NCBI GenBank assembly: GCA_947044365.1 | Contig: OX345644.1 | Coordinates: 5,863,577-5,927,576, forward strand | Origin: Petrosia ficiformis | Lineage: Eukaryota > Porifera > Demospongiae > Haplosclerida > Petrosiidae | Length of the DNA stretch: 64,000 nucleotides | Reading direction: 5' to 3' | Made by a program: the position numbers and the translations under genes | Part shown: piece by piece, positions 55,533 through 64,000 of the stretch | Layout of the letters: each line of letters opens with the position of its first letter | Numbering within the stretch: position 1 is the first letter of the stretch | Notes under the pieces: generated by a model | What the model saw: the letters and a program-made list of their open reading frames with translations, nothing else | What the model was told of the DNA's origin: nothing | The model's database searches: none

Positions 55533-58500
55533 TTTATACTGGCTCTATGATATTTGTCACACTTTCATTATTCACTCTTTGAAGTAATACCCACATATAT
55601 ACTATTAAATACCACAATATTTTATTTTTTTTATTACACAGAAGTGCAATAAATGAATTATACATTTTATTGGATTCCTATAGAGGGGAATAGAGTATTT
55701 ATTAAAATGGTCATTTCTTAACAAATTTGAATTCATGCATTCACCTAATATTATATCGTTGAAAAGTGCCAGGTACTAAATTAAAGTGATCATTATGGAC
55801 AATATGTGTATTAAAAATAAAAGTAAATGGTTCTTGACACTCTACAGAATGATCTATGTCTGACTGTGTACAGGACTGTGTACAGGAGAGGGGGTCTTGT
55901 TTGATTTTCAATTATTTTTCCAATGCACTTGTTTATTGGCCATCTTATAAAAGAAACAAGTGAAATTTTTCAATCCTTGAACAATTGAATGTTAATAATT
56001 CAAAGCAAGTGTGTCTATGTCCCTGCTATGCAGTTTGTAGACAAAGAGCAATTTATCTATGTCTGTAGGCTAGTAGAGTTGGGCTGTAATGTATTTCACT
56101 CTGTTCGAAATTATTGATAATATCCCTATGATTGCTTTCCACAGGGTTGAATCTATATTTTTATACTGTATAGCCCTAAATTTTCACAGGCTATTAAAGA
56201 AAATCTTATTAGCGAAAATAACGGTCACATGACTCACATCCACCACATGAGCATTTTTGGTGAATGTGAAAGTGTTATCATGAAATAGTTGAATATATCA
56301 TCAAAATGTGAAAATTTACCCCCGATCATTTAAGACTATATGGTATATGTTTGCATCACATAGATCTATATATATGTAGTTAAAGAAATTGCATCATTCT
56401 AGGGTGCTTGGTCAATTAATGGGTGTGGTTGTGTAAAAAAAACATGCTCAAGCTACAGCAGATCTGAAGGAAGAAATCACCATGTAGAAACTGTAAGTGA
56501 TAGCTGTTGTGGTCCTTGTACAGATTCAACAGTCAATATTCACACTTTCTTACTTGTGGATCATACACACATCCTACCTTTCTGTTCCCTTCTCTTGAGT
56601 GATACGATATTCCTCTTCAGTTAGTTTGCTCTTTAAATCTTCTTTTGTGAATGTCACCTATAAAAAAGATGTGCTGTACTCATATTATAGTACTACAATG
56701 TAGACATCTAATAAGTGAATCACAATATCATAAATACAAAAAACAGCTGAAAAGAATAATATTATGTTTCGTATTGTGTTTACAACTGGCCATTTATTAC
56801 CATCAAAACAGACCATCCTGGTGTGATGAATACAATCTGCATTTAGTACTCCATCCTGCAACCACTAGTGATGATGTCTTCTACTACTACTAGTGATATG
56901 AATTTAATCCAATATTCTGTAGGATTGAACTTTTCTTTCTTTGTTGTTGCACGTGAATACACTTGTGTTACATCTTTGCTCCCTGAATAGCACAAGCATT
57001 GTACTTGGTTTGTGTTTGTTATTACTAACTTATTCATTTGTTTTATAAAACATAAAGCTAATTTGTCATTCAGACTTCATTAGAAATGTAACACCTAAAG
57101 CATCTTTTGTCGTTAATTATTATTATAGCATTCTTTATAGCATATACTGTAATACTGAATATAAAGTAGAAAATAATAAGTGAAGTCACTTCTTTATCTG
57201 GTTTTGTGAGCCTTTGACTGAAGTGTATCTACAAGGTATGCAGTGGTCACAGTCCGTCAGACGCTAATCAACCAGCAGCTTCAGGGGGTGGGTGTAGGAG
57301 AGGAGAATATGAAGAAGCTCAAATGTTTTAATACCGGTATGAAAGAATCATTATTATAGTTTATGTTCAATATATTAGTCTAAATAATTGATGGCCAAAA
57401 AAAAGTTCCCTACACCATGCAATTTAATTAATTTATTGGTTATTATACAGTTGCAATGAATATATAATGATTTGGATAGGTAAGCACCCACCCTTTGTAA
57501 GTGCCCACTCCTCTATTTTGATAATTAATTCAAAATAAACACTATCCCATACAAGCTCCCACCTCTCGTCATTAGACCCCACCATGTTTTATATTTGGGT
57601 TTGCATATTAGATAGCCCCCGTCATTAGACCCCACCGTGTTTTATATTTGGGTTTGCATATTAGATAGCCCCCGTCGTTAGACCCCACCGTGTTTTATAT
57701 TTGGGTTTGCATATTAGATAGCCCCCGTCGTTAGACCCCACCATGTTTTATATTTGGGTTTGCATATTAGATAGCCCCCGTCGTTAGACCCCACCATGTT
57801 TCATATTTGGTATTGCATATTAGATAGCCCCCGTCATTAGACCCCACCATGTTTCATATTTGGTATTGCATATTAGATAGCCCCCGTCATTAGACCCCAC
57901 CATGTTTTATATTTGGGTTTGCATATTAGATAGCCCCCGTCGTTAGACCCCACCATGTTTCATATTTGGTATTGCATATTAGATAGCCCCCGTCATTAGA
58001 CCCCACCATGTTTCATATTTGGTATTGCATATTAGATAGCCCCCGTCATTAGACCCCACCATGTTTTATATTTGGGTTTGCATATTAGATAGCCCCCGTC
58101 ATTAGACCCCACCATGTTTCATATTTGGTATTGCATATTAGATAGCCCCCGTCATTAGACCCCACCATGTTTTATATTTGGTATTGCAGATTAGATAGCC
58201 ATAAGATAGCCTAATAGCATATAGTGATTGATTAATTACAACAAGATATATAGAGAAAAAAACATCCCTATATTTGCTTTGTGATGACTATGTATTAAGC
58301 ATTGCTGATGGCACCTTTCTGTGTACTCCTGGGGCCTGAAGACGTAAGTGTAAGCCTAATTGCAGTCTAAATACACAGATGTCTGATGAACTGACTGAGG
58401 TACTCCTTCAAGGTTCTAAATGATGACTTCCTCGTGTCTGAAACTCAACAACTTATCATACTTACTTGTTAAAGATTCTTGCATAATATCTATACTGTTT

Positions 58501-61500
58501 CTCTGCTATATACAACAGTTATTAGCAGTTTTACATCCATTCTGAATCTTCCTGGCTGGTCTGTAGCTCAAACGCGCGTTCTTTTACGCGCCACGCCCAT
58601 TAATTGACCGAGCCCCCCGGGAATGACGCAACTTCCTTAACTACGTATACAACGCATAGTCGCGCAAGTGACACAAGAATATATATATATATATATTATA
58701 TATACATTAAACCCCGTGGAAAGCAATTATAGGGATGGCCCTACGGGCCATAATAATTATTGGCACATCAACTATAAATTAATGTTAAATTTTATACTAT
58801 TCCTTGCAGCTGTACTATCAAACAATAAATTAGTTATCACAGTAATGCATGTAATGAAATGTATTATGTACTCTCATTCTCTTTCTCTCTTCTGATTATA
58901 ATAAATGTATGCGGATCACAAATTTTATTTTACAACTCATCACAACAGCTCCGACTCTGGTACGGATGATGATGAATATATATCTGATTGTACATAGCAT
59001 ATAACCCTTTCACAATAGAATTGTATAGGACTTTTCTTTATTGTGTTGTATTCACTTTTGGCAAGAAATCGTAACTTTGACACATTCGCACTTTAGAACA
59101 ACTTTAGGTGTGGTCTGTGGATACCATATTGTAGTAGAGCAGGCAAGACACTACTTGACATATAGAGTCATCTATCAATTTATATATCAATTTCTAAGCA
59201 TGCTAATTATTATTGTATTCCTGTAGTCTGAATATGCAATTAATAAAGCACTGTAAGTGCTAGTTAAAGGTCACAGAAGCTAATTTAGTGGAATATCAAC
59301 TATAAATTTTAAAATTGATGACGGATGATACTATCGAAAGATATGGATATAATTATTACTAATGCTATATTGATTCCTAATTGATTATCGCTACAGAATC
59401 AAATTGTCATTAATGATTACATTGCGCTTGTGCACTACACATTATAGTACATGTATATATAAACGTGTCTCATGCATGCTCACTAGTCATTTCACTGTGC
59501 TCATAATACCTGTCTCAAGGTAAGTAATGATACAAAAAGATGCTTGCTTTCTCAATCAAAAAATTAATACACTATACTTGCATACATAATATTTACTTAT
59601 TTGTCCAATTTATTTTTATGGCCTGTATGGCCATACCTATGATTACTTTCCCACGAGTTTGATGTATGTATGTATGTAAGTTAGCCATGATTACCGAATC
59701 TTGGATATCACAAAGCAATCATAAATATATATCTTGTTTTTAAAGTAATCAAAAATGTAATTGATACTCTACTCATATCACTAATCGTATCAAATTAAAT
59801 CATTATTATTTGAAATCTATAATTTTACAAAAGTGTGGGTGACACAAAAATTTTGCAAATACAAAAAAGTGGGTGTCGACTGTTAGTATTGCATATAATA
59901 GTTCAGCCTATTCCTCTATTTCATTCAGTTGTTTCAAATAACCATATTATCTGGACAGACAGTGCTTAATACCCAAGTTTGAACTGTTTCCAAAATGGCA
60001 TTACAAATGGAATATTTTAAATTAGATGAAGCCAAAGCTCATCAGATTCTTAAAGGACAGCATCATTTGTTTGAAGACCCCAATGTCGTGAGTTTGCGAT
60101 TTTATGTGGACAAAAGTGATCAAGCATTTCTTGAAATTGGAGTTATTACAGATATAGGGCATGGACTACCAGCTATTGTTAAATAATCACAGTACAAGCA
60201 AATTGAAATTACTACAAAAATAATTGAAGTAGGGGAAATCATAGCTATGTCAGGGATTGAAATCAAAGGTGGTTGTCAAATTAAAACTGCTCATGTTACA
60301 GGATGTCAAGGTGTTGTTGGCTCACTAGGTGCTTGTATTCGTTGTGAAGATGGTAGTTATAAATTGCTTTCAGCTGCACATGTTCTAACACAACATGACC
60401 CAGATAAAATTGGTGGGACAATCTGGGCAAGGGAAAGTGGTGATTATGATTGGAATAACACTGGATTAACAGTTGAGAATCACGTTCCAGTTACGCTGTA
60501 TAATGACTCAAGCCAAAACGACCCTACAACAAGTAAGTATGATCTTGCTTGGGCTGATGTTCCCCTACATTATTTAGTTGATGAGGCAGTGTCAGTTTCT
60601 TGCGAAATTGAAAGAATTGGGGTACCTAGAGGTGCTCGAGATCCTGTTAGTGACGACACGTTCATGTTCTATGGTGGAGCATCTCAGTATTTACAGGAAA
60701 CATATTTACACAAATTAGACCCAAACGAATCATTGTCAACAAAGTTGACAAACAAAGTGAAAATTCATGGATATCATGGCACATATGACAGGTATGTATT
60801 CTATGAAGACGTCGTTCGTATATATGTGTCAATGATAATAGTTTATCCTGGAGACTCTGGGTCTGCAATAATTGCTCAAGTAGACGAAAACATTGTTGGT
60901 ATTTTTATTGGTGCTTCTTGCCCAGTGGGTGCACACTACAACTACAAGTATGGCTACTTTTGTAAGCTACCACAATCCATGCATTTCTAGTAATGAAGCT
61001 GACTGGTACAGTAGTTCAAACAGATGTTTTAGTTAATATTAATGTTGTTAAAAATGTTTTAGTGTTAACTTTTGTTATAATAACTTTATAACTATTAAGA
61101 ATGGAATGTTCATTACAAATGTACTCTAGCTGTGTACACTTAATTAAGTTATTATGTCAGGTATTATACTTATTGTTATTATCTCCTTTTTCCTTCACCC
61201 ACACATTTAACAAATAATTATTAACAGCTGTTTCTAGCACTTCTTGAATTACTTTTCATATTGTATACATTTTCAAATTGATGATAATAGTGGATATTAA
61301 CTCAAAGAATAACCTTCCAGTTGAATTTGGGATAATTTAGTCAAACTGTTTAACCTTCTACTACCTACATTAAACATGGTTGTGAACGTACATGTACATG
61401 TAGATAACATTTTAGCTGCATATTATATCACTGTAAGAACAAAATTAAAAAATTAATTAATGATTATAACAGTGACAAGGAATATAGTTTAAATTTAATG

Positions 61501-63177
61501 TTTAGTTGGCGATTGCCAGAACTATTTTGTAATTTTAACTTGAACCATTACTAGCTAATGAAATAAAATATTGATGGTTTGCTGTTCAGAGTATTGACAA
61601 ATTAAACTTTAATGATTAGCAATTAAATTTCATTATGTGGGCGTGATTGAGCACATGTGTTTTATATGTAAACAATTAATAGGCAGTTGCTGTTCCATTT
61701 AATTTTATCACTGGAAGTACTCAGTAGTGGCAAGTGAGAATTGAGAAACTTTTAGCATGTAGAGTTGTGTAAAAGGCTAGCAACTAGATGTTCACAAACA
61801 TGCATGTGCATTTATGAATTAATTGGTGAATTTTAATTTGACAGTTTGAACAAATTAAAATTTCCACATATATGGTATCTTGCAGATGTCAAATAAAAAA
61901 CATGATGGGGCTAACAAACCACTATCTGAGGAGAGGTGGGAGATTCCATGGGATCTGGACTGTTTTGTCAAAATAGGGGAGTGGGGGCTTACACAAAGGT
62001 GGGTTCTTAGCTATCTTTAACTTGATGATGTCACTGCAATAGTATTAACTAATAAATTAATAATTTTGTTTATGCATAACAAAAATGCTATCATATGAAA
62101 AAAAGTAACAGTGGGATGTGCTATACAACTACATAATAGTATTGCATATCACTGCCAAAAATATCATGATATGATACGATACAGTATCCTGATATTTGAA
62201 TTAATGATTGAAGTGCTTATAAAATGTCTTATTTGGTTGTATTTGCCAAGACTTTTTAAGATATCAATCAAAGCAACAACACACACTAGTTTGTTATAAT
62301 TGCTAAATAGGGATAACCGGGTTTACTAAACTGCCCATTTCAGTGTATCGATATATGTATGGTAGTGATAAGGCATAATGTTGCCATTTTATAAATAGCT
62401 GTTATTTACAAATGCCAGAATGTAAAACTAATCCAAGATGCTTTTGCCATCAGGAAACAGTAAAGTATATAATACTTTACTGTATACCAACAGTAAGGGT
62501 CCTGCACAGACAAAAAACATTTTCTAGCGATGAGCAGTAAATATATGTGGTGTGATTTATTGAGCTTCCTACATTACACATTTTATTGGTCTCTGCTACA
62601 AAATGGCCAAATAACAAGCATTTAAAAAGCGTTTATAAAGAGATCATTGGTTTGCAAATTAAACAATAAAATTGCCAATTTTTACAGAGCTGGTCGCATA
62701 TTTAACTAAACAGTAGTTACATACATGTATATACTAAATATTGATGCATTGATAATCGGATTTGTAATCAATTTATAGTGCATCATTTTTAGTAATGGTG
62801 TCAGTTACGTTTGAGTGGGATGTATTAATGATGTCATTTCCTGATTACAATGTCATGAAAATTTGTTGACACCGTAATTATTGAATCAGATACAAGAAGT
62901 AAATGTATTATTAGTACATTCATCAAGAAATAATACCAAGTATCAGATTGTATACTGATTGCCATTCTTTAGTTGTTTCATATAAAACAGAAACTAAGTA
63001 AAAGGTAAAAGATGACTTAATATTAGTATTATCCAAGTGATATTCCAGCTAAATTTCTATCCTATTAAATTCATTTACTGCTTTGAACCATCTCACAATA
63101 AGTACAAATAATTATATACATGTCAGCATAGCTTACCTCTGGATTTGGAGCTGTCTTGTAGATATCATCTTCAGGAG
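52370..63177 (-). CDS. MSRB: Methionine-R-sulfoxide reductase B
   Basis: Exons 63177-63137, 56657-56578, 54835-54758, 54509-54481, 53588-53491 and 52474-52370 join in frame. The first ATG exon was not found and may lie beyond 63,178 or outside the window. The enzyme reduces methionine-R-sulfoxide in proteins back to methionine. Family marks are [16 protein letters not shown], two CxxC zinc pairs (CVVC, and CAKC across the last intron), [18 protein letters not shown] and [11 protein letters not shown], whose Cys is the expected catalytic residue (not selenocysteine). The 41-base exon at 63137 fits by phase and continues smoothly into the next exon, but is assigned with less certainty. Its inclusion implies a 6.5-kb intron that contains a trypsin-like gene on the opposite strand. 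I cannot say which MSRB paralogue this is. Confidence 0.82.
52958..53339. mobile_element. CACTGCAAAA MITE with 44-bp inverted ends
   Basis: The element is flanked by TA on both sides. The left end CACTGCAAAAACAAAATTG runs on to TATTGGTTAG. The reverse complement of the right end starts CACTGCAAAAATTAATTTG and ends at the same TATTGGTTAG, which gives 44-bp terminal inverted repeats. No transposase is encoded. TA duplication would fit a Tc1/mariner-type mechanism. It sits in the last MsrB intron. Confidence 0.75.
54320..54440. repeat. Decayed palindromic MITE relative
   Basis: AATCCATTGCTTCATTATTAG, GGTTACAGTATAATCATG and GAGGTCATTGTGAGTGTGAA match parts of the 12555-12712 family. TTAA flanks are no longer clear. 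Confidence 0.45.
55388..55503. repeat. 116-bp near-perfect foldback palindrome
   Basis: The arms read TATTGCACAGATACC inward to AGCGTGCCACTCGTCC, then TTCGGACTCGTGGCAACGC back out to GGTATCTGTGCGATA. The loop is only a few bases. It lies in an MsrB intron and is followed by an AT microsatellite. Confidence 0.85.
56376..56470 (+). repeat. GTCAATTAATGG dispersed repeat
   Basis: Starts GTAGTTAAAGAAATTGCATC, contains TTGGTCAATTAATGGG and continues to CTCAAGCTACAGCAG. It aligns along its length with 63417-63510. Confidence 0.65.
57571..58200. repeat. 53-bp satellite, 12 units
   Basis: Twelve tandem 53-bp units, each starting ATTAGACCCCACCATG or GTTAGACCCCACC. There are two main versions: TTTTATATTTGGGTTTGC (A) and TTTCATATTTGGTATTGC (B). 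Their order is A A A A B B A B B A B and a hybrid. It lies inside the long MsrB intron. Confidence 0.92.
58551..58650 (-). repeat. CpG-rich copy of the GTCAATTAATGG repeat
   Basis: Read on the minus strand it aligns with 56376-56470 and 63417-63510. It keeps CpG where those have TpG or CpA: GTTGCGTCATT, CTCGGTCAATTAATGGGCG and GGCGCGTAAAAG. It is likely the youngest or least methylated copy of the family. Confidence 0.65.
58674..58705. repeat. Short AT microsatellite
   Basis: Alternating AT run immediately beside the CpG-rich repeat. Confidence 0.8.
59454..59519 (+). promoter_or_regulatory. TATA box and 5' noncoding exon of peptidase gene
   Basis: TATATATAAA lies at 59454-59463. A donor CAAG|GTAAGT at 59519/59520 and an acceptor TTCATTCAG at 59920-59928 frame a 409-base intron, which places a short untranslated exon after the TATA box. 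The translated part starts at 59995. This is predicted from sequence signals alone. Confidence 0.45.
59995..60990 (+). pseudogene. Trypsin-like serine peptidase, bacterial-type layout, one in-frame TAA
   Basis: One intronless frame of 331 codons from ATG to TAG, interrupted by a single TAA at 60184-60186. The first 63 codons form a small N-terminal domain. After the stop, the peptidase domain shows the triad in order; counting from the Met at 60247 these are His45 in SAAHVL, Asp99 in KYDLAWADV and Ser204 in YPGDSGSA. An N-terminal domain leading into a 'G-D-x-G-S' trypsin-like fold resembles bacterial single-domain peptidases more than animal zymogens: I see no signal peptide, propeptide cleavage site or kringle/CUB partner. 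The long intact frame on both sides suggests a recent nonsense change, a sequencing error, readthrough, or restart at Met 60247. Substrate unknown. It lies within a large intron of MsrB on the other strand. Confidence 0.65.
60991..63136. other. No gene recognised right of the peptidase
   Basis: AT-rich intron sequence of MsrB. Around 61966-62010 a stretch resembles, inverted, 57475-57530 near the satellite (shared CAAAATAG..GGAGTGGG and CAAAGG.TGGGT words). Nothing else was identified. Confidence 0.4.
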
Positions 63178-64000
63178 CTATAAAAATAGAAAAAAAACAA
63201 AATACTATTGTGTTACATGTCAATAGCCACATAATTATACAACTGTACGTGTCAACAAAATATCACTACACCCTTCTGTATTGATAAAACAGACATGTAA
63301 AATTATGTAATAGGAAGTTTACACAACCTGTAAAAAATGATTGTTTTTTTGACAGGTTCTATGTATGTTGTATGTTTATATATATTTGCTTGTATCATAT
63401 ACATGTTGTGTATATATGTAGTTAAGGAAGTTACATCATTAAAGGGAAAGGGGGCTTGGTCAATTAATGGAAATGGTATGTAAATGAACATGCACTCAAG
63501 CTACAGCAGGTCAGGAACAAAGCAGTTTGTAGAAGCTTGAATAGCTATTCTAACTGATGATACTTTACAAAACCTATACAATAACTTTTAAAAAGTAAGA
63601 AGTAAAAGCATGTAACTAAGTGTTCTCATGAGGCTGTTTTTGAAGGGTAACAAGAAAAAACAACATCTTCGATGCATTAATACTGGCTATGCTATTTTTA
63701 AACCTCTACATGTATTGCTGAACTAATTCTTAGAAGTAGGAATCCTGTGGTAAATAAATCCTTCCCACTATTCAAATTTTGAAGTGAAATTATGATAGGA
63801 TGTGGCTAAATAAATACTTCAGAGGTTATCAATAATTAATGAGCTAAAATTCTTTTTTGTTATTCTGGTGAAAACGATGAATAGGTTGCTGGGTCAGACA
63901 TGAGGTCAGCAATGATGAAACGCCACCACAAAAGCAATCGCAGGGAAGTGAATGAAAAATATAATTAATCAAAAAGTGGATGTAGACGTACACTTTTAAT
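63178..64000. other. Right end, one dispersed repeat only
   Basis: Bases 63417-63510 are a GTCAATTAATGG family copy starting GTAGTTAAGGAAGTTACATC. The first exon of MsrB could lie here on the minus strand, but I could not identify one. Confidence 0.4.

Noticed and set aside
57571..58200. CRISPR-like array
   Set aside because: The 53-bp units are contiguous with no unique spacers. It is a satellite in a eukaryotic intron.

Overview
This window looks like nuclear DNA from an early-branching animal, most probably a demosponge. That is inference from gene content and architecture, not from a search. The DNA is AT-rich. Protein-coding exons are joined by GT-AG introns, many only 45-60 bases long. 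The genes are animal types: a receptor tyrosine kinase, SRCR and EGF modules, CDIPT and MsrB. The intergenic DNA is full of small inverted-repeat elements, microsatellites and palindromes. There are no operons, Shine-Dalgarno sites or CRISPR arrays.

Region 1 (about 1-39,411) is a direct tandem array of a ~17.2 kb unit: one 5'-clipped copy (~421-17,648), one full copy (17,649-34,816) and the start of a third (34,817-39,411). The copies are almost identical by eye. Each full unit holds an intronless NHL-repeat secreted protein (minus strand). Head-to-head with it, 82 bp away, is CDIPT, the phosphatidylinositol synthase (plus strand, seven exons). Downstream is a type I membrane protein with two SRCR domains and a Ser-rich stalk. 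About 6 kb of repeats follows: a decayed non-LTR reverse transcriptase fragment, TTAA-flanked MITEs, a long TG array and foldbacks. Both outer ends of the array are more diverged than the interior. The array may be a real recent segmental duplication or an assembly product; both readings are set out in the findings.

Region 2 (40,256-51,803, minus strand) is one 19-exon receptor tyrosine kinase gene that I could join in frame from signal peptide to stop (1,215 codons). Its order is signal peptide, Cys-rich EMI-like segment, EGF, IgGFc-binding-type domain, EGF, five calcium-binding-type EGFs, transmembrane helix, kinase. The five EGF exons and their introns form an exact 177-bp tandem array.

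Region 3 (52,370-63,177, minus strand) is a methionine-R-sulfoxide reductase B gene. One long intron contains an intronless trypsin-like peptidase gene on the other strand (59,995-60,990) of a type that looks bacterial, broken by one in-frame TAA. It also holds a 53-bp satellite and several dispersed repeats. The last 800 bases show nothing I can name.

The genes do not form a pathway. CDIPT makes phosphatidylinositol at the ER. The NHL, SRCR and kinase proteins are secreted or cell-surface molecules. MsrB repairs oxidised methionine.
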